NCBI RefSeq assembly: GCF_023072675.1
Contig: NZ_JALLGL010000024.1
Span: 1 to 38,616 of the forward strand
DNA length: 38,616 bases
Source of the DNA: Streptomyces sp. XM83C
GTDB lineage: Bacteria; Actinomycetota; Actinomycetes; Streptomycetales; Streptomycetaceae
Reading direction: 5' to 3'
Positions 23,458-31,580 of the stretch are shown here, piece after piece; position 1 is the stretch's first letter, and the number at the start of each line of letters is the position of its first letter. The translations under genes and the position numbers were made by a program. Below the pieces are notes generated by a model. That model had not been told where the DNA came from, made no database searches, and saw only the letters and a program-made list of their open reading frames with translations.

Positions 23458-23642
23458 CCGCCGTCGAACGCCGCGAGGTGGCCCTCGTGGACCTGCTGGA
23501 CCGGCTGCTCGCCGGCGGTGTCGTCATCGTCGGCGATCTCACCCTGCGCATCGCGGACGTCGACCTCGTCCGCATCGACCTCAACGCCCTGATCAGTTCC
23601 GTCAACGACCAGGTGCCCTCGCCGTTCGGAGAATCCCCGTGA
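23454..23642 (+). CDS. gvpS: Minor gas vesicle protein GvpS (short GvpA-fold)
   Basis: 62-aa protein, essentially only a GvpA-type fold: REVALVDLLDRLLAGGVVIVGDLTLRIADVDLVRIDLNALISSVND. It is the third GvpA-like subunit in the cluster after GvpA and GvpJ, and the only one without a tail. The start is the GTG at 23454, overlapping the gvpL stop as GTGA. It is short enough to be missed by gene finders. Its own stop overlaps gvpK. Confidence 0.92.
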   Translation: MTAVERREVALVDLLDRLLAGGVVIVGDLTLRIADVDLVRIDLNALISSVNDQVPSPFGESP

Positions 23643-23923
23643 CCACCCCGCGCAACCGGCTCGACCTGGAGCCCGACACCGTCGAACGAGATCTGATCAA
23701 GCTCGTCCTGACCGTCGTGGAGCTGCTGCGGCAGCTCATGGAGCGGCAGGCGCTGCGCAGGTTCGACTCCGGCGGCCTCACCGAGGAGCAGGAGGAGCGG
23801 ATCGGGCTGACGCTGATGCTGCTGGAGGACCGCATGACGGAGCTGCGCGACCGCTACGGGCTGCGGCCCGAGGACCTCAACCTGGACCTCGGGCCGCTGG
23901 GACCGCTGCTGCCGCGCGAGTGA
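23639..23923 (+). CDS. gvpK: Gas vesicle protein GvpK
   Basis: 94-aa GvpK: NRLDLEPDTVERDLIKLVLTVVELLRQLMERQALRRFDSGGLTEEQEERIGLTLMLLEDRMTELRDRYGLRPEDLNLDLGPLGPLL. The ME+QA.RR...G.L..ee.E..G..Lm.L...m..L......dLNldLGPLG pattern is the full family signature. It is a required accessory protein. The GTG at 23639 overlaps gvpS by 4 nt. It is the last gene of the operon and is followed by a strong hairpin. Confidence 0.95.
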   Translation: MTTPRNRLDLEPDTVERDLIKLVLTVVELLRQLMERQALRRFDSGGLTEEQEERIGLTLMLLEDRMTELRDRYGLRPEDLNLDLGPLGPLLPRE

Positions 23924-24002
23924 CCTCCCAGCCTCCCTGGGCGATGTCCTGCCCGAGGGAGGCAAAGCCCCCCGTGGGGGCCGGAAGGGCGACAAAAGAC
24001 CT

Positions 24003-24040
24003 GGGCGGTCACCCCCCGGAATTCCGGGGCGTGACCGCCC
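24003..24040. terminator. Strong nested hairpin ending the gvp operon
   Basis: The outer arms GGGCGGTCAC (24003-24012) and GTGACCGCCC (24031-24040) are perfectly complementary. They enclose the perfect palindrome CCCCGGAATTCCGGGG (24014-24029). It lies between gvpK (+) and a minus-strand gene, so it probably terminates both. Confidence 0.85.
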
Positions 24041-24068
24041 GGGTCACCTCACCGTCAGGGCCGCCGGC

Positions 24069-24242
24069 CTACCACCGGTACCAGCGGGCCCGTCCGCCAC
24101 CCGCCGCCGAAGTGCTGCGGAAAAGGAATCCCAGCAGCCATACGACGAGAACCGCGAGCGCGATCCACCACAGCGCCTTCACCGCAAAACCGACGCCGAA
24201 AAGAATTACCGCGAGAAGCAGTACCAGCAGAATGGGAACCAT
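24069..24242 (-). CDS. Small hydrophobic membrane protein (57 aa)
   Basis: Reads MVPILLVLLLAVILFGVGFA and continues VKALWWIALAVLVVWLLGFLFRSTSAAGGG, then RARWYRW. It forms one or two tightly packed membrane helices with a short basic tail. This type (hydrophobic protein with a KALWWIA core) is widespread in Streptomyces, with unknown function. The ATG at 24240-24242 has a near-perfect CAGGAGGT 5 nt upstream, so it should be well translated. Confidence 0.85.
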   Translation of the reverse strand: MVPILLVLLLAVILFGVGFAVKALWWIALAVLVVWLLGFLFRSTSAAGGGRARWYRW

Positions 24243-24295
24243 TGTTGACCTCCTGCACTCCGGGTTTCCCGAAATGCCCTCGGAAAACAGGGGGA

Positions 24296-25117
24296 TCACA
24301 TATTCTTTCGGCAGAGGATCTCCCCGTGCAGCACGGCGAAGAAGCCGTCCTCCTGCCGGCCCCACTCCCGCCACGCCTCGGCGATCTCCGCGAGCTGCTC
24401 CTCCGTGGCGTGCCCGCCGTCCACGGCAAGCCGGGCGTACGAGGAGGCCACGGTGCGCTCCGCCCACAGGTCGCTCCACCACCGGCGCTCCTCCGGCGTG
24501 GTGTACGTCCACGTGCTGGAGGTCGCGGTGACCTCGGTCAGGCCCGCCTGCCGCGCCCACGCCTTCAGCCGCCGTCCGGCGTCCGGCTCGCCCCCGCCGG
24601 CCCGGGCCACCCGGCGGTACAGGTCCAGCCACGCGTCCAGGCCCGGCACCTGCGGGAACCATGTCATGGCCGCGTAGTCGGAGTCACGCGCGGCGACGAT
24701 GCCGCCGGGCCGCGTCACCCGCGCCATCTCGCGCAGCGCCCCGACCGGGTCGCCGACGTGCTGGAGCACCTGGTGGGCGTGGACGACGTCGAAGGTGCCG
24801 TCCCCGTACTCCAGGGCGTGCACATCGGCGACGGCGAACTCCACGTTCGTCAGACCGCGCTCGCGGGCCGTGGCGCGGGCCCGGTCCAGGACCCCCTCGG
24901 CGCGGTCCACGCCGGTGACCCGCCCCTCGGGGACCAGCGCGGCCAGGTCTGCGGTGATCGTGCCGGGGCCGCAGCCGACGTCCAGGACACGCAGCCGGGG
25001 CCGGAGCGAGCCGAGCAGATAGGCGGCGGAGTTCTCTGCGGTGCGCCAGGTGTGCGACCGCAGGACCGACTCGTGGTGCCCGTGCGTGTAGACGGCCGTC
25101 TCCCGCGCCTTCGGCAT
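24296..25117 (-). CDS. Class I SAM-dependent methyltransferase (UbiE-like)
   Basis: 273-aa methyltransferase. The SAM-binding motifs are LRVLDVGCGPGTITADLA (motif I), VTGVDRAEGVLDRAR (acidic end of beta2), VEFAVADVHALEYGDGTFDVVHAHQVLQHV (motifs II/III) and ALREMARVTRPGGIVAARDSD. The C-terminal 120 residues are a substrate-binding helical cap rich in Trp (TWFPQVPGLDAWLDLYRR). It resembles UbiE/COQ5-type small-molecule methyltransferases, but the substrate is not predictable. The start MPKARETAVYTHGHH is at 25117. A 15-bp inverted repeat lies 118 bp upstream. Confidence 0.92.
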   Translation of the reverse strand: MPKARETAVYTHGHHESVLRSHTWRTAENSAAYLLGSLRPRLRVLDVGCGPGTITADLAALVPEGRVTGVDRAEGVLDRARATARERGLTNVEFAVADVHALEYGDGTFDVVHAHQVLQHVGDPVGALREMARVTRPGGIVAARDSDYAAMTWFPQVPGLDAWLDLYRRVARAGGGEPDAGRRLKAWARQAGLTEVTATSSTWTYTTPEERRWWSDLWAERTVASSYARLAVDGGHATEEQLAEIAEAWREWGRQEDGFFAVLHGEILCRKNM

Positions 25118-25234
25118 GGCTGTGCCCCTTTTCCTCGTACCGGCCCCGCCGGGGGATACGGCCGACGGGCGATCATCGCCACCGTACGCCGGACGGCCGG
25201 ATGATGAGATACGACGTCCGGGATGTGGTCTGGC

Positions 25235-25249
25235 GTGTCGTCAGGACAC
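25235..25249. promoter_or_regulatory. Small inverted repeat upstream of the methyltransferase gene
   Basis: GTGTC-GTCAG-GACAC, perfect 5-bp arms, in the 228-bp gap between the DGK-fusion stop and the methyltransferase start. It could be an operator half-site pair. The arms are short enough to occur by chance. Nothing else was seen in this gap. Confidence 0.22.
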
Positions 25250-25345
25250 TACCTGGGCGCCCGTCCGTCCGGGTGTGAAGTGCCGTTTCGGAGAGGTGAG
25301 GTGACACTCCGTCATGAATGCCTCCCGGCGTCCCGGTGTACCGCG

Positions 25346-26692
25346 TCAAGCCGCCGGCGCCGGCCGGTACACCGTCAGCCCCTGCGGCAGCTTGTCCACC
25401 GTCACCCGCCCGGACACCTCGGCCACCTCACCGTCGTAGGCGAGGAGCGTGCCCGGCGCGACCCCGCCGAGCCGCAGCGCGGGAACCCGCACGGCGGCGT
25501 GCACGGGGGACCGGGTGATCGGCCCCGCGACCGCCGCGGCCAGCAGCCGCAGCGCCGGCCGGCGCCCGCCGTGCACGACCCGCACATCGAGCAGCCCGTC
25601 CGCCAGATCGGTCCGCCTGCCCGGCGCCAGCCCCATCCGGTGATAGATGCCGTTCCCGGCGAACAACAGCCACAGCGGATGCGGCCGGCCGCCGGCCTCG
25701 GCCCGCAGCGGATGCCGGTCGGCGTTCAGCACCCGCGCCGCCGCGAGCACCCCGGCGGGCCAGCCGCCGATCCGCGGCGACCACTGCTCCCGCACCCGCA
25801 CCAGCTCCGGGTACACGCCCAGGCTCAGCGTGTTGAGGAAGACACCCCGCCGCCCGCCCGCGTCGAACCGGCCCACGTCCACCCGCACGGCCTCCCCGCG
25901 CGTCAGCGCACCGGCCAGATCACGGGCCCCCTCCACCCCGAGGTCGTACGCGAAATGATTCAGGGTGCCGCCGGGCAGCACCGCCAGCGGCAGCCCGTGC
26001 CGCAGGGCGACCTCCGCCGCGGAGTTCACCGTGCCGTCACCCCCGCACACCCCCAGCACCCGAGCCCGCGCCGCGGCCTGCTCCAGCTGCGCCGCGACCT
26101 CCTCCGGCTCGCACTCCACGATCGCTGCCGCCGGCAGCAGACCCCGCAGGGCCCGCACCCGCTCCGTGCTGCCCGCCGCCGTGTTCGCCACCAGCACCAG
26201 GCCCTCACCGTCCGGCAGCGTCGGCACCTCGGCGCGCGGCCGGGCCGGCGGCCCCAGCTGCGCCCGCGTCGGCACCAGCCCGCGCACCGCGAACGCCGCC
26301 GCCGACGCCGCGTGACCCGACGGGAAGGAGGTGGTGATCGGCTGCCGCTTCAGCTGCCGCACCGCCGGCACCGGATCCAGCGCCGGGCGCGGCCGGCGCA
26401 CGGAACGCTTGCCGAGCGTGTTGATCGTCACGGACGCCAGCGCCAGCGACGCCACGCCCCGCACAGCGGCCCGCCGGGCCCGCGGGGTGCGGCTCGCCGC
26501 CATCGCGGCGGCCGTGGCGAACCACAGCACCCCATGGTCGGCGGCGCGGCTCAGCCGCGGCAGCACCGGCCGGCCGGCCGGCCAGTTCCGGGCGGCGGCG
26601 AAACCGAACAGCCGCGAGTCGAGGGCGAGCAGCCGCTCGCGCAGGGGGCGGCTGCCCGGCAGGGGCACGGTCAGGTCGACGTCTGGACTCAT
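25346..26692 (-). CDS. PAP2-phosphatase/diacylglycerol-kinase fusion with truncated PAP2 half
   Basis: 448-aa bifunctional-type protein. Residues 20-136 are a PAP2 (type 2 phosphatidic acid phosphatase) domain with motif 1 KRSVRRPRP (95-103) and motif 2 PSGHAAS (124-130). The third motif (SRxxxGxHxxxD), which holds the nucleophilic His, is missing: after SAAAFA the sequence passes straight into VRGLVPTRAQL. The lipid-kinase part follows from about residue 163, with GVCGGDGTVN (214-223), LPGGTLNHFAYDLG (239-252) and a typical C-terminal lobe. The kinase half looks intact and would phosphorylate diacylglycerol or a similar lipid. The phosphatase half should be inactive. The start ATG is at 26690-26692, divergent from the histidine phosphatase gene. 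Confidence 0.9.
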   Translation of the reverse strand: MSPDVDLTVPLPGSRPLRERLLALDSRLFGFAAARNWPAGRPVLPRLSRAADHGVLWFATAAAMAASRTPRARRAAVRGVASLALASVTINTLGKRSVRRPRPALDPVPAVRQLKRQPITTSFPSGHAASAAAFAVRGLVPTRAQLGPPARPRAEVPTLPDGEGLVLVANTAAGSTERVRALRGLLPAAAIVECEPEEVAAQLEQAAARARVLGVCGGDGTVNSAAEVALRHGLPLAVLPGGTLNHFAYDLGVEGARDLAGALTRGEAVRVDVGRFDAGGRRGVFLNTLSLGVYPELVRVREQWSPRIGGWPAGVLAAARVLNADRHPLRAEAGGRPHPLWLLFAGNGIYHRMGLAPGRRTDLADGLLDVRVVHGGRRPALRLLAAAVAGPITRSPVHAAVRVPALRLGGVAPGTLLAYDGEVAEVSGRVTVDKLPQGLTVYRPAPAA

Positions 26693-26770
26693 ACCGCCCC
26701 GGGTACCCTGAAGCGGCCGTTTCCCGACCGGCGGACCGTGCGCGGACCGCCCGCCAGGAGGAAGTCCCCG

Positions 26771-27436
26771 ATGCGTCTGCTCCTCATCCGCCACGGCGAG
26801 ACACCCTCCAACGTCGACTCCCTCCTCGACACCGCCGTGCCCGGCCCCGGACTGACCGACCTCGGGAAACAGCAGGCCGAGGCCCTGCCCGACGCCCTCG
26901 CCGGCGAAAACATCGGCGCCGTCTTCGCCTCCACCCTCGTCCGCACCCAGCTCACCGCCGCGCCGCTCGCCGCGGCCCGAGGCCTGGAGGTACGCGTCCG
27001 GGACGGCATCCGGGAGATCTCCGCCGGCGACATGGAGATGCTGCCCGGCCACTCCGAGGGCGCCCGGATGTACATGACGACGGTGTTCGCGTGGGCGGAC
27101 GGCGACACCCGGCGGCGCATCCCCGGCGGGGAGAGCGGCGAGGAGGTCCTGAGCCGCTACGACGCCGTCGTCGCGGAGGCCGCCGCGCTCGGCACCGGCA
27201 CGGTCGCCCTCGTCAGCCACGGCGCGGCCATCCGCATGTGGACCGCGGCCCGCGCCGCCAACCTCGACGTGTCCTTCGCCGCCGCGCACCCCCTGCGCAA
27301 CACCGGCGTCGTCGCCCTCGAGGGCTCCCCGTCCACCGGATGGACGGCCCTGACCTGGGCGGGGCAGACGGTCACCCCGGCGGGCGCCCCCGGACCGACC
27401 GGCCGCCGGGTCGACGAGGCCGCCGACGACGCGTGA
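26771..27436 (+). CDS. Histidine phosphatase family protein (phosphoglycerate mutase-like)
   Basis: 221-aa member of histidine phosphatase branch 1. The catalytic Arg7-His8-Gly9 is in LLLIRHGETPSN, Arg58 in STLVRTQLTA, Glu82 in GIREISAGDME and the second His150 in LVSHGAAIR. It could dephosphorylate small metabolites. The substrate is not evident. The ATG at 26771 has AGGAGGAA about 9 nt upstream. It stands alone, divergent from the DGK fusion and 175 bp before the ABC-F gene. Confidence 0.93.
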   Translation: MRLLLIRHGETPSNVDSLLDTAVPGPGLTDLGKQQAEALPDALAGENIGAVFASTLVRTQLTAAPLAAARGLEVRVRDGIREISAGDMEMLPGHSEGARMYMTTVFAWADGDTRRRIPGGESGEEVLSRYDAVVAEAAALGTGTVALVSHGAAIRMWTAARAANLDVSFAAAHPLRNTGVVALEGSPSTGWTALTWAGQTVTPAGAPGPTGRRVDEAADDA

Positions 27437-27573
27437 GCTGGCGGACACGACCGGGCGCACCACCCCCGCGCCCCCGGGCGCCCGCTGGCCATCGCCCTGA
27501 CCTGCGCGCCGACGCCCCGGCGCGGGTGAAGCCGAGGGCGGCCCGGGGCGGTCCTGGGGCGGCGTAAATCCGT

Positions 27574-27603
27574 TTGCCGCCCGCCGACAGCGGCCCGCAG
27601 AAT
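27574..27603 (+). promoter_or_regulatory. Candidate promoter of a leaderless ABC-F transcript
   Basis: TTGCCG at 27574-27579, an 18-bp spacer and CAGAAT at 27598-27603 match the housekeeping consensus at four of six positions each. The ATG at 27612 is only 8 nt after the -10, and no Shine-Dalgarno sequence lies between, which suggests a leaderless mRNA. Confidence 0.45.
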
Positions 27604-27611
27604 GCGACCCC

Positions 27612-29231
27612 ATGGGACATCTCGAAGCAGCGCACCTTGAGTACTGCCTTCCCGACGGGAGGGCGCTCCTCGGCGATGTCTCCTTCCGCGTGGGCGAAGG
27701 CTCCGCCGTCGCCCTCGTCGGCCCCAACGGCGCCGGCAAGACCACCCTGCTGCGGCTGATCTCGGGCGAGCTGAAACCCCACGGCGGCACGATCACCGTC
27801 AGCGGCGGACTCGGCGTGATGCGCCAGTTCGTCGGCTCCGTACGGGACGACAGCACCGTACGCGACCTGCTGGTCTCCGTCGCCCCGCCGCGCATCCGCG
27901 AGGCCGCCCGGGCCGTCGACGCCGCCGAGCACGCCGTGATGACCGTCGACGACGAGGCCGCACAGCTCGCCTACGCGCAGGCCCTCGCCGACTGGGCCGA
28001 GGTGCGCGGCTACGAGGCGGAGACCCTGTGGGACATGTGCACCACGGCCGCACTCGGCGTGCCCTATGAGAGGGCCCAGTGGCGGCAGGTGCGCACCCTC
28101 TCCGGCGGCGAGCAGAAACGGCTCGTGCTGGAGGCGCTGCTGCGCGGCACCGACGAGGTGCTGCTCCTCGACGAGCCGGACAACTACCTCGACGTACCCG
28201 GCAAACGCTGGCTGGAGGAACAACTGCGGGAGACCCGCAAGACGGTCCTGTTCGTCTCCCACGACCGTGAACTCCTCGCCCGCGCCGCCCAGAAGATCGT
28301 CACTGTGGAACCCGGCCCGGCCGGCGCCGACGCCTGGGTGCACGGCGGCGGCTTCGCCACCTACCACGACGCCCGCCGCGAACGCTTCGCCCGCTTCGAG
28401 GAACTCCGCAAACGCTGGGACGAGAAACACGCCCAGCTGAAGAGGCTCGTCCTGACGCTTCGTCAGGCGGCCGAGATCAGCGCCGACATGGCCTCCCGCT
28501 ACCGTGCCGCCCAGACCCGGCTGCGCAAGTTCGAGGAGGCGGGCCCGCCGCCCGAGCCGCCCCGCGAGCAGGACATCAGGATGCGGCTGAAGGGCGGCCG
28601 TACCGGCGTACGCGCCGTCACCTGCGAAGCGCTCGAACTCACCGGCCTGATGAAACCCTTCGACCTGGAGGTCTTCTACGGCGAACGGGTCGCCGTCCTC
28701 GGCTCCAACGGCTCCGGCAAGTCGCACTTCCTGCGCCTCCTCGCCGGGGACGACGTCGCCCACACCGGGCGGTGGAAGCTCGGCGCGCGCGTGGTGCCCG
28801 GCCACTTCGCGCAGACCCACGCCCACCCCGAACTCCACGGGCGCACCCTGCTGGACATCCTGTGGCGCGAGTACGCGCAGGACCGGGGTGCCGCCATGTC
28901 CAGGCTGCGCCGCTACGAACTGACCCGGCAGGCCGAGCAGACCTTCGACCGGCTCTCCGGCGGCCAGCAGGCCCGCTTCCAGATCCTGCTGCTGGAACTC
29001 CAGGGCGTGACGGCGCTGCTGCTGGACGAGCCCACCGACAACCTCGACCTGGAGTCCGCCGAAGCCCTCCAGGAGGGCCTGGAGGGCTTCGCGGGCACGG
29101 TCCTCGCCGTCACCCACGACCGCTGGTTCGCCCGCTCCTTCGACCGGTTCCTCGTCTTCGGCAGCGACGGCCGGGTCCGGGAGACGAACGAGCCGGTGTG
29201 GGACGAGCGACGCGTGGAGCGGGCACGGTAG
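27612..29231 (+). CDS. ABC-F family ATPase
   Basis: 539-aa soluble protein with two fused ABC domains and no membrane segment. Domain 1 has Walker A GPNGAGKT (37-44), signature LSGGEQKR and Walker B VLLLDEPDNYLD. Domain 2 has GSNGSGKS, LSGGQQAR and ALLLDEPTDNLD. The linker between them (DEKHAQLKRLVLTLRQAAEISADMASRYRAAQTRLRKFEEAGPP) is the P-site tRNA interaction region. ABC-F proteins act on the ribosome, either as translation factors or by dislodging ribosome-bound antibiotics. This one resembles the EttA/Uup-like general type found in Streptomyces, but a resistance role cannot be excluded. Confidence 0.93.
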   Translation: MGHLEAAHLEYCLPDGRALLGDVSFRVGEGSAVALVGPNGAGKTTLLRLISGELKPHGGTITVSGGLGVMRQFVGSVRDDSTVRDLLVSVAPPRIREAARAVDAAEHAVMTVDDEAAQLAYAQALADWAEVRGYEAETLWDMCTTAALGVPYERAQWRQVRTLSGGEQKRLVLEALLRGTDEVLLLDEPDNYLDVPGKRWLEEQLRETRKTVLFVSHDRELLARAAQKIVTVEPGPAGADAWVHGGGFATYHDARRERFARFEELRKRWDEKHAQLKRLVLTLRQAAEISADMASRYRAAQTRLRKFEEAGPPPEPPREQDIRMRLKGGRTGVRAVTCEALELTGLMKPFDLEVFYGERVAVLGSNGSGKSHFLRLLAGDDVAHTGRWKLGARVVPGHFAQTHAHPELHGRTLLDILWREYAQDRGAAMSRLRRYELTRQAEQTFDRLSGGQQARFQILLLELQGVTALLLDEPTDNLDLESAEALQEGLEGFAGTVLAVTHDRWFARSFDRFLVFGSDGRVRETNEPVWDERRVERAR

Positions 29232-29513
29232 TCGCGGGCCCGCGCCCCGCGGCCTTCACGGCCTCCGCCGCCTCCACGGCCCGGACCGGCGGGCGCCTGC
29301 CCGACTCACGGCCACGGCCGTCCGACGGCCCTCGTGATCACGTACGGCCCCTCCCCCGCCGAGGGGCCGTCACGGGACGCGGGGCGGGGGCCCGCACGGA
29401 GGCCGAGAACCCGGTTTGTCCGTACAGTGGATGCAGAACAGCGAGATCCTTGGCTCCCTCCCGGGCGCCGCTCGGAGGTCGTGCCTGTGCCCCCGGGCGG
29501 GTACCCGGACACC

Positions 29514-29792
29514 ATGAACGGACACGACGAACAGGGCACCACCATGAGCGGAGTCGACCCGGCGCGGCTGAACGACCAGCAGCTCATGAAAGAGCTGGAG
29601 ACCATCCACCGCACCCGCCACGACACCCTGCTGTACGGCTCGAGCGACGCGCTCCGCGCGCACAACGAGCGCATGGCCCAGCTCGAGGGCGAGTACCTGC
29701 GCCGCAACCCGCAACGGCTCGTCGCCGCCGGGCGCACCCGCGAAGGGGCCCGGGAACGCACCCGCGCGGAGTCGGCGGCTCCCCGCACCTGA
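29514..29792 (+). CDS. DUF6158 family small protein
   Basis: 92-aa cytosolic protein with the core GVDPARLNDQQLMKELETIHRTRHDTLLYGSSDALRAHNERMAQLEGEYLRRNPQR, a helical actinobacterial family of unknown function. The start at ATG 29514 (MNGHDEQGTTMSG) is chosen. The second ATG at 29544 is also possible. Neither has a strong ribosome-binding site. The last 20 residues are basic and variable. A perfect hairpin overlaps the stop codon. The 282 bp upstream hold no recognisable gene. Confidence 0.8.
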   Translation: MNGHDEQGTTMSGVDPARLNDQQLMKELETIHRTRHDTLLYGSSDALRAHNERMAQLEGEYLRRNPQRLVAAGRTREGARERTRAESAAPRT

Positions 29793-29821
29793 CCGCACCG
29801 GGTGCCCGGCGCGGTCAGGTG
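29786..29821. terminator. Bidirectional terminator between convergent DUF6158 and PfpI genes
   Basis: Perfect 11-bp arms, CACCTGACCGC (29786-29796) and GCGGTCAGGTG (29811-29821), with a 14-nt loop. It begins within the last codons of the DUF6158 gene and ends 10 bp before the PfpI stop. Confidence 0.82.
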
Positions 29822-29831
29822 ATCGTGAGCG

Positions 29832-30374
29832 TCAGCCGGCCTCCTCGGCGAACACCTCCAGGTACGTCTCGCAGAACGCCTTCAGATCGTCCGGCTTCCG
29901 GCTGGTGACCAGCCTGCTCGGCGCGTGGTCGCACACCTTCACCTGCTCGTCCACCCAGGTGCCGCCCGCGTTGGCGATGTCCGTGCGCAGGCTCGGCCAG
30001 GACGTCAGCACCCGGCCGCGTACGACATCGGCCTCGATCAGCGTCCACGGCGCGTGACAGATCGCGGCGACCGGACGGCCCAGTTCGAAGAAGTCCCGTA
30101 CGAACCGCACGGCCCTGTCGTCCATGCGCAGGAAGTCGGGGTTGGCCACCCCGCCCGGCAGGACCAGCCCGCCGAAGGACGCCGCGGACGCATCACCCAC
30201 GACCTCGTCCACCGGGAACGTGTCCGCCTTGTCCAGGTGACCGAACGCCTGGATCTCGCCGGCCTCCGTGGACACCAGCACCGGTTCGTGCCCCGCGTCG
30301 ACGGCGGCCTGCCACGGGTCGGTCAGTTCGACCTGCTCCACCCCTTCGGGGGCGGCCAGAAACGCGATGCGCAT
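29832..30374 (-). CDS. DJ-1/PfpI family protein
   Basis: 180-aa protein of the DJ-1/PfpI superfamily. It begins RIAFLAAPEGVEQVELTDPWQAA with the conserved acidic residue near position 13-16. FGGLVLPGGVANPDFLR leads to the nucleophile elbow AAICHAPW (Cys106, His107), with the usual WPSLRTDIANAGGTWVDEQV following. Members are annotated as intracellular proteases or deglycases, often general-stress genes. Which reaction this one catalyses is unknown. The ATG at 30372-30374 has AAAGG about 10 nt upstream. Just before it is a trinucleotide-type repeat that in frame would read EHDEHDEHDE but has no start codon. Confidence 0.93.
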   Translation of the reverse strand: MRIAFLAAPEGVEQVELTDPWQAAVDAGHEPVLVSTEAGEIQAFGHLDKADTFPVDEVVGDASAASFGGLVLPGGVANPDFLRMDDRAVRFVRDFFELGRPVAAICHAPWTLIEADVVRGRVLTSWPSLRTDIANAGGTWVDEQVKVCDHAPSRLVTSRKPDDLKAFCETYLEVFAEEAG

Positions 30375-30821
30375 GGGGATCAGCCTTTCTTGTTCGTCGT
30401 GCTCGTCGTGCTCGTCGTGCTCCGCGTACGCATTGACCGCGGGCCGGCGGGCCGCCGGGCCTGCGGCCCTGTGGTCCTGTGGTCCTGTGGGCCGCCGCTC
30501 GTGACCGCCCACCCCGGCCGTGGCCGGACGCCGGCGTGACGGCTGCCCCGCTCGCCCGGCCGGTCCGCCTGACGGTGCGGCCGGGGACCGGTGACGTGCC
30601 TGCCCGGCGCGAGGGTGGGGCGATGCCGTACCGGACGGCCCGTGCCGGGTCTCCGGCCCGTGTGCGGGGAAACCTCGCGGCCGTGACGGGACGCACCGCC
30701 GTCACCCTGTTGGCCGCCCCGGTCCCGCCAATGGCTGTCGGCCGCGCGCGGCCCCGGCACCGGCGGGCTGTGATGGCAACGGAGGCACGTGACCGGCGTG
30801 CCGCCGGAAGGAGTCCCGCCC
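30375..30821. other. Divergent intergenic region with short repeats
   Basis: 447 bp between the PfpI gene (-) and the secreted-protein gene (+). It contains a 9-bp repeat (three CGTGCTCGT-type units, about 30397-30423), a CTGTGGTC repeat near 30471-30490, and many GGCC palindromes. No gene or RNA was recognised. Promoters for both neighbours must lie here. Confidence 0.5.
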
Positions 30822-31541
30822 ATGCGCCGCCGCACCGCCCGTGTCCTGTCCGTCGCCCTGCTCAGCGGGGCCGCGGTGGCAGCCGCGGCACCCCAGGGCG
30901 TCGCGGACCCCGCCGCCGAGGTGGGCCCGGCGTCCGTGCAGCCGGGCGGCACCGTCACGGTCACCGTCACTTGCGACGGCCTCGACGGCGGCGCCCCCGA
31001 CACACTGGAGGCCACCTCGGACGCCTTCGAGGAGGAGACCGTCCCCCTGCGCAAGGTCTCCGACGGCGACAGCGCCACCGGCACCGCGTCGGGTACGGCC
31101 GACGGCACCGCCTACCGCGGCACCGCGCGGATCGCCCCCGCCGACGAGTTCGACGACCTGGAGGGGACCGGCCCCGACACCGCGTGGACCGTCGACGGCA
31201 CCTGCCCCGCGGGGGCCGGCGGCAGCGGCAAGCCGTGGAGCGCCACCTTCGACGTCGCCCGCACCTCCCCGCAGCACGGCGGCACCGCACCGCCGGGTCC
31301 CGTGCCGCCGCCGCTGCCGGTGACCCCGCCGCCCGTCCCGGTCCCGCCGCACTCTCCCTGCCCGTCACCGCACGGCACGTCCTGCGGCGCCGCCGCCCTG
31401 CCGCACGGGGTGCGGGCCGGCGAGGGCGGGACGTTCACCCCGTCCGTGCCCGCGCTGGTCGCGGGCGGCCTGCTCATCGCGGGCGCGGCAGGCGCCGCCG
31501 TGCACCGGCTGCGGCAACGCGACGACACCCCGCACCGCTGA
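30822..31541 (+). CDS. Secreted, C-terminally anchored protein of unknown function
   Basis: 239 residues. The signal peptide is clear (MRRRTARVLSVALLSGAAVAAAAPQGVA). An Ig-like beta domain follows (about 30-150: VGPASVQPGGTVTVTVTCDGLDGGAPDTL...WSATFDVA), with two cysteines that could form a disulphide. Then there is a Pro-rich stalk (GPVPPPLPVTPPPVPVPPHSP), a Cys pair (CPSPHGTSC), and a final helix PALVAGGLLIAGAAGAAVHRLRQR. That layout is typical of actinobacterial surface proteins held in the membrane. No LPXTG sortase motif. GAAGGAGT precedes the ATG at 30822. No specific function can be assigned. Confidence 0.82.
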   Translation: MRRRTARVLSVALLSGAAVAAAAPQGVADPAAEVGPASVQPGGTVTVTVTCDGLDGGAPDTLEATSDAFEEETVPLRKVSDGDSATGTASGTADGTAYRGTARIAPADEFDDLEGTGPDTAWTVDGTCPAGAGGSGKPWSATFDVARTSPQHGGTAPPGPVPPPLPVTPPPVPVPPHSPCPSPHGTSCGAAALPHGVRAGEGGTFTPSVPALVAGGLLIAGAAGAAVHRLRQRDDTPHR

Positions 31542-31580
31542 CGCACCCCCGGCAACACCCTTGGGGGAGCCCCCCGACCG

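Noticed and set aside
25315..25420. Short plus-strand ORF starting at the ATG 25315 after a purine-rich stretch
   Set aside because: It overlaps the C-terminus of the DGK fusion in antisense and has no recognisable product.
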